Shown here in pieces: positions 25,338 to 36,626 of a stretch of 64,000 nt of DNA. The stretch's first letter is position 1, and each line of letters starts with the position of its first letter. The position numbers and the translations under genes were made by a program. The stretch lies in assembly GCA_024362935.1 (NCBI GenBank), contig JANCRA010000040.1, positions 4,030,001-4,094,000 on the forward strand. The letters run 5' to 3'. Origin of the DNA: Setophaga petechia. Taxonomy: Eukaryota > Chordata > Aves > Passeriformes > Parulidae. The notes beneath the pieces were generated by a model, which was not told the DNA's origin, did not search any database, and was given only the letters and a program-made list of their open reading frames with translations.

Positions 25338-27097
25338 TTAGTCAGAAAAATAATAACACCTGCAGTTTTGTAAAATCTACACATATTTGCAAAAACCTTT
25401 CAGGGTAATGGCACTGTAAGGGGGACACACTTCTGAAAATGCGTTTGGTCCTCGGGCTTAATAATTCCGGATATGGAAACAAAAAGAACATATAATGAAG
25501 AACAAATCTGGGAGAAACAATGTGAGAAGCTTTGTAAAATTTGAGACTTCTTGTCAGCAACTTCAGACCTGAGACTGGAAGTCCTGCCAGACTGGAGTCC
25601 TCTTTTTGCTATCAGCTATGTATCTTGCAATTTGATTATATGTCTGTCTGTAATGAAGTCAGTTTTTAAAACCATTTCAGGCAGATAGTGCAGTGAGAAA
25701 ATTTTCTAATAAGATATAAAAAAATCTTTCAATAAATTCTCTTACACATTTGTTCCCTGTTTAAATACACTGCAGTAAGTGTATTCTGGACTGCTGGAGA
25801 AAATGAACCTTTTTTAAGCACATTCTGTTACAGAAAAGAACCTCCAAACTGAACATCAGTTTTCATGACATTGTTTGCTTTAATCTATGTTTATCCTCCT
25901 TCAGTCATGTGCAATCCCAAGAAAGTGACTGGTAATGGGCATAGCTGTGTAGTTTTATTTCTAGACATGAGTATTACATTGGCTATACTTTAGAAACTAA
26001 TTCTAACTTTTTTGGCGCTGTTGTTCACTTGTGGTTTTATTTTGTGGATTTTTTTTTTTCATTTAGTATTATCTTAGGATGCTAAAGTAGCTAGTCTTGT
26101 TTCTGGTCATCTACCTCGTTATTATATAATATCACAGTCATAGTGTTTGTGCAAAATAATGCTACAAGCTATGTGGGAAATCATGGGCTTATACTTTTAA
26201 ATTTACTCTATATGGTCTTGCTACAATTTGCAGGGGTAGAAAATATGTATTATGCTTTGATAAAAGGGATCAGACATTATTTTCAATGTTAACACTGCTA
26301 TGTTAAATGCTCAGGCTTTTAAAAATTGCAACCTTTTATACTTTTTTTTTTCCTCTTTCTGATCTGTGCAGTACTCAAGATGATTATGGAAAGCAAAAAA
26401 TAAAATTTCTTAGTTCAAATTTTGTTTATGACATAAAAGTTCTTCCTTTTCATCTGTGTTGGCAAGAACTACACCTTTTCAAATATTCCACAAATCCTGA
26501 CTGCAATCAGTCAGTTGGCATCTTTCTTAGCAAAAATTATGACATTTTCAGAAGCTTGGGTAAGATGGACTTTTGTTTTCCATTGCTCTCCTGAGTTAGA
26601 ACAGATCAGTCACAGTTATGTAAAACTATTTTTTTTTAATAATTCTATGAATCCCTCCTACATACCCTTCATTTTTTATATTTTACCTAACCTAGCATTT
26701 GTATAAATGGAAAAAAATTAAACAGGCAAGATAAATACTACATAGTAAGGTTTCTTAAATACTCCTGAAGTCTCCTAATTAAATATTTGCTTTGTTTTTA
26801 TTTCTCCTGGTGTTCTCAGCCTATAGGTTTTGTTTTTTTTTTTGTTTTTTTTTTTTTTAATGCAGATATATCCAGGTCCTGTACAGAGCAAAAAGAAGCC
26901 ACTAGGCAAGAAGTGGACACTGTGCTAACAAGCATGGTGGGGGACAGCTTCATGACTTTTACCTACAAATATATCTGCTAATTCTTCCCCATGTGCCTAG
27001 CAGCATCTCTGTCTGTTTCTTTTCCTTCCATATATGAGTTGTCAGAGCAGCAGGTTGCAATACTGTACATAGTCTTATAATTGCCATTAAACTTAGA
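25338..27097. other. Unique AT-rich sequence, nothing recognised
   Basis: Includes T-runs near 26050, 26343 and 26831-26858. No supported gene or repeat family. Confidence 0.55.
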
Positions 27098-27134
27098 GTT
27101 TAATAAGGTTAGAATTTGTCTAACCTTATTAAAC
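27098..27134. repeat. Perfect inverted repeat, 16-bp arms and 5-nt loop
   Basis: Arm gtttaataaggttaga (27098-27113), loop atttg, then the exact complement tctaaccttattaaac (27119-27134). The next bases outward do not pair. It is not followed by a T-run, and nothing links it to a gene. Confidence 0.95.
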
Positions 27135-27391
27135 CTCTTTCATTGAGATTTCTGGCATCATTTTTTAAAGCACTCAGCGAGGGGGGGATAAAATGATCAA
27201 AAGCATTAATTATCCGTTAGTTAGATATCGCCTTGCTACTTCGCCTGCAAATCATGCTTGCCTTTAAACCTCATTCTACCCCACAAAATCATTCTTCACC
27301 ATCCAAGGATTCTTGCTGAAATCAACAGAATGGAGTAACCTCGAGAGAGCTCCTTCAAACATAACAAACCTTTATCAGCCTTTAACCATAT

Positions 27392-27440
27392 GGGTTGTTT
27401 TGGGTTTGGTTTTTTTGGGGTTTTTTTTCGGGGGCGGGGG
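27392..27440 (+). other. G-run cluster, possible G-quadruplex
   Basis: Five G-runs (ggg 27392, ggg 27402, gggg 27417, ggggg 27430, ggggg 27436) are separated mainly by T. The last three lie close together. A quadruplex is possible but would need one long loop (7 or more bases), so support is modest. Confidence 0.35.
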
Positions 27441-27734
27441 TTTCTCTTTAGTATCTGATAACTTTATCCTTCCAGAACTTCTACTGCTGCTTTGTACCAA
27501 ATGGCCTACAGAAACAATAATTTTGCCAATGAAAAGTAACTTCTCATCCAGATCTTCTCTTCCCACCCCAGCCCAACAGTGATATCTCCACAGCAGAGAC
27601 ATGCTTGTCTCTGTTGGCACCATAAAGACAAGACTATTTTTCTGAGGAGATACAGGTGATACCATGATGGCAATATTGTCACTGGAGTAGCAGAACTCTA
27701 CCACTGACCTAAACAGAATCTTTTGGACACAATG

Positions 27735-27771
27735 AAATACCTGATCTAAATACCTGATCTAAATACCTGAT
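27735..27771 (+). repeat. 13-bp tandem repeat, 2.8 copies
   Basis: The unit aaatacctgatct is present at 27735-27747 and 27748-27760, with a partial third copy to 27771. All copies are identical over the shared bases. Confidence 0.9.
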
Positions 27772-29534
27772 GATTAACAACACTGATAGTACGAAAGGAT
27801 ATTTAAAGCCTGGGAGAACAACATTATTTTCTTTCTATGTCACTGCTCCCCTGAGAGTTTATTTCTTATTTCCCATGCAGTATGAGTGGACTGGTGTGTA
27901 TGGCTGTCTCCTGGGAGCATCTGTGTACACATCTAAAGGTGTTTGTGACTGAGACTGCTTTCTGGGAACTCCAGGCATACAGCAGCCCATGCTGATGTGA
28001 GAGGAGGTGACAGGCTGCATTTCCTCCGTTTTTTGTTAGTGTCAGATTAAAGACAAGGATAAAAGGTTACAGCATGTTCTTTCTTTTCCTACCTTTTAAA
28101 ACGGTATTAACCTTCTTATGGAGGAAATAAAAGCTGAGCTGTACCATTACAGTCTGACCTGCCCTTTTGAAATTAGACCAGCTGACACTTCCTGAAAAAT
28201 ATCTAGAAGTGCTCTATCTACTCAGTTTGCACTATATAGCATGTATTCAGTTGCAGACGCCTTCCTTAAAGGAGCTACTAGTTGAAGATTTAAGTCATCC
28301 CTTGTCTTTATTCCTTATTTTCTCTTTCTGTTAGCATCAGTTGGACTTCAACTTTACTTCACTTCAGATGTGACTAGAATCAAAATGCGGGTTTGGTCAA
28401 TGATCAAGAAACCTAAACTGCTACCTTCAACTCTATTTTATGCTTGCCTTGTGTTACAAACCATACAAATCTAGAGTATGACTGCCCACACAGATGTGTT
28501 TACTGTCATTTCACACACTCAGGCTGGATATCCCAGATATCCAGTTCAGACATCTGTGGGGCTGTCAGATCTGATGTAGAAGTTGCACTCAAATGCCTGC
28601 TGGGAGAGGTGTTTGGAAGCTTGGTGGGATTCTCTGGAGAGTCTCAGATAAAACCAGGTGCTCTAGGGTGAGCAGCAAAAACATTCTCCAGTCAACAAAG
28701 TCAGTGCTTAGATGATACTCAGGAGCTTGGCTGGCAAGTGCTGGCACCTGTTTGCAGGGGAGCTAAACCACTTTCATTTTCATGCTAGCTGGTATTAGGG
28801 ACAACAGACATCTATTGAGCATGCAGATATCTATATATAAACACCTAAAGCTAGAACTGAATTGAATTGTCAGAGATGTAGAAAGCAGTATGTGTCAGCA
28901 CAGTGGAGATGTTTTAGGCATGGCAGGAAATCTCAAATGGCTGTAGATACTTTTGAGTACTGAACTGATGCTGAAAATATAGAAGGCAAGAACACTGCAT
29001 GTGGGTGCTGTTTTATAGTGAGATTCACCAAGGTAAGAGAAGCACAGTGAAAAGGCTCCTCTCTCTCTCTGTAGACCCACAAATAAGTCCAACACTGCAA
29101 CACAAATGAATGGAAAAACTGTGTGTCTTCATGCAGTAGTGTAGTGGGATCAGCTGATGGAGATTTCTGGTAGAGGTGTGACAGAATATTAGAAGACTCT
29201 CGATCAGGCATGAGAGGTATGACACTGATAATGTGTATGGTTACAATTAGATTTATTGCTAATACAGTATCAAAATATTACCAATGCATCACAGCTCCCC
29301 CATGTTTGGAATATTTTAATTACATGAGCATTCAGACAGTTCTTCCTGCCATATCCACCCAGGATTCTTATCTTAGGAAAAATTGCACAGCTTATCAGAG
29401 GTGTGGAGTTGTGGGGGGGTGACTGACTGGACCAGACTATCCTTGTCCAAGTCACAATGTGTCTTCACTCCCACAGATGCTCATGGTCCATTAAAATAAC
29501 CAAGGTTCAGTTCTGGTCTTCAGTTCCTCAGTGT

Positions 29535-29666
29535 TGTGGTTTAACTCCAGCCAGCCCCACACAAATGCTTCCTCATCCCTGCAGTGGAAGTCCAAAATCC
29601 AAAAGATTGCCTTATACTAGATACCATGAAGAAATTATTAACTCTATCCTGGCCAAAACCACCACA
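29535..29666 (-). mobile_element. Internally deleted ERVL-type LTR remnant
   Basis: The plus strand starts tgtggtttaactccagccag and ends aactctatcctggccaaaac followed by caccaca. These are the two ends of a common bird ERVL-type LTR in minus orientation, but only about 130 bases lie between them where a full LTR has roughly 500 or more. The promoter and poly(A) regions are lost. No clear target duplication. Confidence 0.7.
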
Positions 29667-31924
29667 ACCGGCAAAATTCTGTGATGCCTATCTTGGTCTA
29701 AAATTAATGTTCAGGGTTTTTTACTGAGTGATTTGTGGGTGGCTGTTCATAACAGAGAAATCAAACAGGATTTTTGACCTTAAATTGAAGTGTAAATTCA
29801 AGTAGAAACAGTTGAACTGTCAAAACAAATTCAGGTGTAAGTAGACTTGTCTTTATATTAGAGATAAGACCTCAGAAATTATATGCATTGGTGGTGCATC
29901 CTGCTGCAGACCTAATAATTTAGTGAAGGATCATTTTCTAAATTCTTCTGTCACAGTGGTTCCAATAATCTGGACCTTTTTCAGATAGAGATATTTTTTG
30001 AAAATTCTCAGTGACTTTCAGTCTTTTTTTTCTGTTGTAAATCTGACAGTTTTTGCTAAACATCCTTTTCAATATAGCCTGATTACCCTTGTTTACATTT
30101 TCTCATGTTTCTGGCACCCTGTCTCACAATAATTAGGGTGGTTGCAGCTGGCAGTAGGCATTTCTCCCACGAGCATCCCTAATTCCTGCCATCACCTAAC
30201 ATCTGCTCACTGATATCCTGCTCTTCAGTGTCTTAATCTCGAGCTCCATTTATCCTAGGGGTAAACATCTTCAAGAAGGTTTTTTTGTCTGTTCTGTTCA
30301 TATCAGAAAAGTGAATGCTCTTATTAATTATGATTTGATCTGACACATTCAACCAAATCCAACTGTTGTTCTGTGCAGCAGGCAGCACTTTTCTTATTCA
30401 AGTGTGTTAATTCACTGTGGTGGTCTGTATTATTCCTTACTGAAGACATTTTGATAATGTCATTATAAATTGTGTGTGTCTAATGAGTTTCAAGGCAATA
30501 ACTATATTTAAATAATACATTTTAAACTATAATACTTGCTTCTTATGTGCAAATTTTAAAGGAAAAACAGAGCAGTGATGCTTCAGTTGGACTCTACTGT
30601 ATTTTCTAATTCAGTGATTATTGCTGAGATTTTGCATCTGATATGAAATTATGCCAGTCCAATGAAGCAACTAAAGTTACACTAGCTCATTTTGAGTGTA
30701 CACCCCTGACTTTGAATTTCAATGTGTCACTGGGCCTTGCAGTAAAATTTAAAAGAAATGCATTTTGCCATTAAAAACTAAGGAATAGAGTAGACAATAA
30801 AAGAGAAAACAAAAACCTCTAGTAGATTTGTGTTTGTTTGGCTTTCAGAAGACTGAATGAGAGTTGTCACTGAAGTTTGTTAGTGTAAGAAATGCACCTT
30901 ATTAAAACGAAACCCCAGTAATTTCATATCTATACCCTAATGATAATGATTGACATGGCTGAAAGCACTTTTGGCTTTGGGGACCAAGGCCAGATGATTA
31001 CAGTTTGAAAATTTAAACAGACTGAAATAAAAAACTGATCTGTAAAAAATTTTCAAAGTCCCAAACAAAGAAAATTTGAAGAGGAGCTTTTGTAACCTAA
31101 ACCAAATCCTTACAGAAACCATTAAGACTAATCCAATCCTGAATCCTACAATTGAACAAATGAAAATTGTAGGGAAAACATTGACCTGTGCATCTGGAAT
31201 AGAATCCTTCAAAAGAGCAATTTATTTTATTCTCACATAGGTTTCAATTAATGACAACAATCTTCTTGAAATTGTGCAAAGGCATTCTCTTGTGAAATTT
31301 GTATATGAAGGACTGGCAATACAAGCTTGACTCCTGGATGATGCTCAATATTAAAAAATAAAATTATATACATATACATACACAGTTTATAATTGCTTTT
31401 TTAATTCAAAACTTGACACCTACATAAATTTGAATGATGATTTTTTCATTCCAAAGTCCAGTTTAGCTGTGAAAATAGTTTGGTCTAAGGAAGGTATGAG
31501 ACAGTCACATGGTCACTGGTGTCCTTGATTGCCATGTAAAATTTACTCATTTTCCTTCAAAAAATTAGCAGCTCCAAAACAACATATATTTGGGCAGCCA
31601 AATAACTTTCTTAGCAAGTGCCTCCTCACAGATACAGGCCAAATGATACATGCTGATCCTTTTAGCGCTAATGAATTTGCAAGAGCAGCATAACATCAGG
31701 ACTATGGAATGATGGAGATGTAGCAGAAGTGGTAGTTTGCCTTTACAAATCAATATTATCAGTGAGGCACAGACTGAAACCATATATTTCTTCTCATAAC
31801 CTCTCCCTGAAATCTGCTTCACTGCAAAACTGTGTATCATAGAGATATAATCCAGAAGTATTTTATTCTTGTGGGGTCTGAGATTTTTTTCTTTTTTCTC
31901 CCCCATTTTTCTGGTAGGTTATAC
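29667..31924. other. Unique AT-rich sequence, nothing recognised
   Basis: No supported exon, RNA or repeat. Minus frames at 30937-31212 and 31565-31906 lack family motifs. Confidence 0.55.
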
Positions 31925-32690
31925 TGTAGACAGCTGACTTTGGCAAGCTGCCAGACCCCCACCCAGCCACTCAAACTTCTCCTTCTTAATGGGATTGGAG
32001 GAAGAAAATAAGATAAAAAAACTTGTAAAGTGAGACAAAGACAGGGAAATCCCTTATCAAATACTATCAGGAGAAAAACAGTCTAGACTTAGAGAAAATT
32101 TAATTTACTGTCTGTTAAAATAGATTTGGATTGTGAGAATCAAAGACAAATTAATATAACACTGTCTTCCTTTCCTTTCCCAGAGTTGAACTCTCTCCTG
32201 CATCTCAGACTCTATCTCCCTGCTCTGTGCAATGCAGGCTGGTGGTGTAATACAGCCAGTCCATAACAGCTCCTTCTCCTCACACTATTCCCCTGCTGCT
32301 CCATGGGCTACAGCTCATTCAGCGACTGTGCCCTTGCTCTGGTGTGGAGTTCTCCACAGGTTGCAGCGAGGGTATCTGCTCCACAAGTGAATCTCTGTTC
32401 TGGTGCTTCAAGCACCTCCTCTTCCTCTCTTCTTTCCCTTACCCTGATCTTCACAGAAGTTTCTGATACTTATTTTCTCATTTTCCCCTCCTACTGATCT
32501 GTGGTGGTTTTGCCCTTTCTTACTCTAATTTTCCCAGAAGAACTGCCAGCTTGACTAAGGAGCTCAGCTGTGTCTCCTCAGTGATGGGTTTATCGGAACC
32601 AGCACCTCACAGAGAAGGTCGTTCCATTAGAACCTCCCCTTAAAGAGGTTGCCCCTGCATTCTTCCCAACGCCAGCACCTTGGCAGGGGC
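31925..32690 (-). mobile_element. LTR fragment C, decayed member of the same broad LTR group
   Basis: The left part (ggcaagctgccagacccccac, acagggaaatcccttatcaa, taatttactgtc, aaatagatttggattg) and right part (gctccatgggctacagc, gaatctctgttctggtgctt, caagcacctcctcttcc) follow the order of the long bird LTR seen at 9.3 kb, on the minus strand. It is more eroded and shorter than A or D. No flanking coding retroviral sequence. Boundaries are approximate. Confidence 0.65.
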
Positions 32691-33079
32691 ATGCTTAAAA
32701 ATAGAAAAAGATAAAATGCAGATTAGTCTAAAAAGGAGAAAGACTGAAGCAAGGCAGAATAGGAACTTTCAAATACAGGTCAGACAAACATTTCTCTGTA
32801 AGGGTTCACATTGGGTAATTTTGGCCCCAGGTGGAAGAATTGTGAGTGCAGCACTGTGTTGATTTTGAACCATAGCCATCATGGACACGCTGAAATTCAC
32901 TTATGAAAGGATGATGTGTATTAACATAATTTCTATGAAGATTTGTGATTTTTGTGTCTTTTTAGGTGAGTCATGAAATACATATTTGATATTAAGAAGT
33001 ATACACCTCAAGTCAGAACAGATCTGTTTTTGTAACTTAGTATTTTTTACATATGTATTATAGCTATGATTATGTGAAT
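32691..33079. other. Unique sequence, nothing recognised
   Basis: About 390 bases between an LTR remnant and a CR1 fragment, with no supported feature. Confidence 0.5.
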
Positions 33080-33216
33080 TAGTGAGGCATGGGAACAGAC
33101 TGCCCAGAGAGGTTGTGGATTCCCCATCCCTGGAGGTGTTCTAAACCACAGAGCTCTGGATAAGCTGGTCTAATGGAGCCATGCTCCTCATGGCAGGGGG
33201 GATGGAACTCATTTTT
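33080..33216 (+). mobile_element. CR1 LINE 3' UTR fragment, truncated
   Basis: Contains gactgcccagagaggttgtg, gattccccatccctggaggt, gataagctggtctaatgga and catggcaggggggatggaac, the canonical order of a CR1 3' UTR on the plus strand. The terminal octamer repeats are missing, so it is cut at both ends. Confidence 0.88.
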
Positions 33217-34377
33217 TTCTAGAGCAAGATCTCAGAGAACAAACTTCATGTTGTTTATTCAGGAGTCTTACTTTGACAGGATTTGCTGTCAAAATACTGT
33301 CTCATGAGGCTTGTTGTAGAACCGAATGACATTATATCCTCCCTTTTCTGTCTCTATCGTTTATCCTTTTCCAAGAATGCTGCCAGTTTCAATAGGAAGC
33401 AGAAAATTAAGACTATATCAATTTAAAACAGCTATGGAAAATACTGTTCAGTTATGATGTAAAAGCCACCTTTTCCTTATTCATTCAAAGTATGATCAAC
33501 CCTGTCTAGAATCTGAAAATATTTCCAACTGCCTTACTTTCTACCTATCTTTCCATCACTGTCTGCTTATTTATAAGATGCCATTGAATTGTCAGTTTTG
33601 CTTTTCCCTGCTATAGCAAATAATATGGCAAACTCTACCCAAAGTCAGCATCCTATTAGATATACTATCATGTGCATCCATAGCAATAGTGATGACTTGT
33701 TTGAATACTGGCTAAGTAGGCCAAACAAAAAAGAGAAAAAAGACACTCTTTTTTTTTTTAATTTTCATCTTTGTAATAAACAGTACTACTTAAAAATGGA
33801 GATGTTTACCCAAGCTGTCACTCTTCTCTAAAACAAAGTCATAAATTGTAAATTATAAAATACTATTCTAAGTCATGAACATTCAGTAGCTGGCTCATCC
33901 ACAATCTAAATTTCTCTTTATTTGCATCTCTTCACTAGATACCTGGTCAGGTTTAGAAAGACATGAGCAACCTTAAAATTCAGTAGTAATCTAAATTTGC
34001 TGTAGTCTCCTGGGGTATTTCCTGTAAGTAATATAAGACCTATTTACTTTAGTTTGCTGGGTGAGTTATTTTAATTTTTAATTTCTCAACAGACTTTGAC
34101 CGATGTGAAAGACATTAGGTCTGCATATGATACTTAAATTCTATATTTAAAAACTTGCAATGAATTAAACTACTTGTAAATATACCCAAAACCTGGAGAG
34201 ATGTGTCAGAGATGTTCTTATAATGGTATTAGAACTTTTATTTCTTGAATGAGACTATTTTTTATGTATATTAAAATAGAGAATCATATTTTTTTTATTA
34301 TTTTGCTCCTGTCCATGTGGCTTTCACTTGTAAAAGTGGAAAAAGATCACAATAATAAAATGAAACCTTTCACTGGG
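33217..34377. other. Unique AT-rich sequence, nothing recognised
   Basis: No supported gene or repeat. An 80-codon frame at 33589-33831 lacks any motif. Confidence 0.55.
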
Positions 34378-34817
34378 TGTGGTTTAGGAATGGTGGTTCA
34401 ACCTCACCACTGAGACTCTCCAAACCATAGGCCACTCCCTTGATCCCCTGCTTTTCCCCTCCTTTTTTCCCATGTGGGGGGATGGAGAGAAGCATTGGAG
34501 GCACAAAAGGAAAAGATCACAGGTTGAAATATGAAGAATTTACTGGGGAGAGCAAACAGATAACAAAACAAACAGTAATAGCAACAATTCTAATGACAGA
34601 AGCTACAAGGAAAGGGAGCAATTCACATGGAAAACCCCAACAATAGACAATGTCCCTTGCCAGATTTGCTGGGCTAGAAGGAACCCGTCTCCCTGGGAAT
34701 CTCTTAACCCTACCCCCAGCAATAATGTAGGGTGATATTAATTAACCTCTGTCGCCTGGCCATGACCTCTCCTGGCTACTGCAAAAAATTAACCCCATCC
34801 TGGCTGGAACCAGGACA
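34378..34817 (-). mobile_element. Solo ERVL-type LTR, ~440 bp
   Basis: On the minus strand it starts tgtcctggttccagccagga followed by a taatttttt stretch, and ends in ttcctaaaccaca. Inner parts such as gggttccttctagcccagc and caacctgtgatcttttcc match the usual layout of bird ERVL-type LTRs. TG...CA ends are present. I could not find a matching short duplication on the flanks. No internal genes, so it is a solo LTR. Confidence 0.7.
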
Positions 34818-36602
34818 CACAGTAGTATGCCAGTACACTAAAAAGTTTGAAACCCCACACATCTGAATTCTGGTCTCTACTTAATGTACCACTTGATTTT
34901 TCTGCTTTTGCTCCCCTCACACAGTGGGGAGAAGGGAAGGTGCATTTTCTTGTAGTTATTTCCATAAATATCATGCAGTTGGTGTCAGAGCAGAGCAGCT
35001 ATTCTAAACCAGAAATGAATACTTACACAGCATAATTCCCAGAGTTATAAGCAAACCTTCAAGTGTGCAACAGAGTTAATAGTCACCTATTGTGATTTAT
35101 TTTTTCTTTGACTTTTCTAAGGCTCTTCAGAAATAAGTAATAACAGTGAGACACACATGGACTTTCAATCCTTACTTTCATATAGAGATATTTTTGGTAA
35201 ATCTTTTTCCCCCTTTTGTTACCAGTTACAGCCACCAGATCTGTCTCGCCCTGAACACCTTCCCTCTCCTCCTTCCTCAAAGTCCCAGAGACACAAAGCA
35301 TTTCAAGTCACTGTGTTAATCATATATAAATGATTAATTCTTGAATAGTCAACACTTTGCACAATGTCTACTTCAGATCCTACTCTAATAGCCTCAGGGT
35401 TTTGGATGGGATTTTTTTTTGGTACAAACTGTACCAAAAATTCATTGATTCAGTATATCAGTCACCTATCTAATCCTCTTTCCTTTCTAATGATGTATCT
35501 AAACTCTGTTTACCATCTACATTTCAAATGCCATAAAATGTTACATTTTTCACTAAATCTTCAGAAATCTGATGTTCTTCAGCTTGACACAGGAGCTGCT
35601 TCTTTGACTGCTTCTCTTTTGAGAAATCACACGGAGTCCATCGCTGTTTTGTTTCTATTGTTTCCACAGGTTGTCTCTTCTAGATCTCTACCTGGTATCT
35701 CAGCAGTTTGGCCAGAGATTTGGCTGACTCTCCTCCTAACTGTCTCTATAGCCTGTCTTCTTTCTCTTATATGTCTATTGGTCTTGAAAAAAGGAATAAT
35801 CTGAATTCAAAAATGCAAAAAAAAATGCCAACTAACATATTTAAAGCAAATAAATTTCTGCTAACAATCCAAAGAGTTGTATCTTGCATACTCTTTGATT
35901 CTTTGGCACTAATAAGTCAAGTGCTCACAGCGTGGCCTGTCTGGAGACCAAACTCTGTCAGTTTCAACATTTGAATTTGTAGTTAGGAGCTTTGGTTTTT
36001 TTCTTCTTTATTCCCCTGCCCTTCCCAAGTTGACAAGTTCTTTAGATATTCTGTGGGTAAATAACATAGACTTATAATGTTCTGTGTTTAAAAAGGAAAG
36101 TTTTAAAAAGAGAATTCTTTGCCTGTGAAGGTCAACTTTACAGTGTTCACTAATTTGTTAATTAAATAATAAAGTCTTCATGCTTAGAGTAGCTGATCTC
36201 TAAAACAGAATATCTGAATACACATAAGCTGTACAGGTAGATAGCTACGTAGAGATCAGTATAGTTCAGACTAGACAAGAAAATGGTTTTTGCCTAAAAA
36301 TAATGACAATTTCTCTCTCTGCCTGTGGTTCTTTCAGGATGAGGTTACCAAGATATTGCCAGTCCTGATTGACTAGATTCAACAGTCTAAAATTACATAC
36401 TTTTGGTTTACATCCTGTTTCATGGACCAGCTAGAAAACCTTTAAATCATGCATAGGCTTTTAAATTAGCTGTGAGTGAGGTGGAAAAAATGCAATGCCC
36501 AAAATAATTTTAGAGATGCTCAGGTTAGCATTTTATTTGATTCTCATCTGAAGTTTAGGAAGTTCAGTTGCTATTTACAGATGGAGCTGATTGAAAATCT
36601 GC

Positions 36603-36626
36603 AAAAAAAAAAAAAAAAAAAAAAAA
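36603..36626 (+). repeat. A24 mononucleotide run
   Basis: Uninterrupted A-run. The preceding 300 bases show no poly(A) signal or gene-like content, so a processed pseudogene is not supported. Confidence 0.95.

Larger units (their letters stand above)
27135..29534. other. Unique sequence with a G/T-rich patch and a small tandem repeat
   Basis: No supported gene. It contains the G-rich patch at 27392-27440 and a 13-bp unit (aaatacctgatct) repeated 2.8 times at 27735-27771. GC content is somewhat higher around 28500-29200, but no repeat family or exon was recognised there. Confidence 0.5.

Noticed and set aside
35364..35804. 146-codon hydrophobic plus frame with a C-terminal membrane-like segment
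   Set aside because: T-rich DNA yields hydrophobic chance frames; no family motif, start context, splice signal or neighbour supports it.
36603..36626. Poly(A) tail of a processed pseudogene
   Set aside because: No poly(A) signal or gene-like sequence upstream; a plain A-run explains it.
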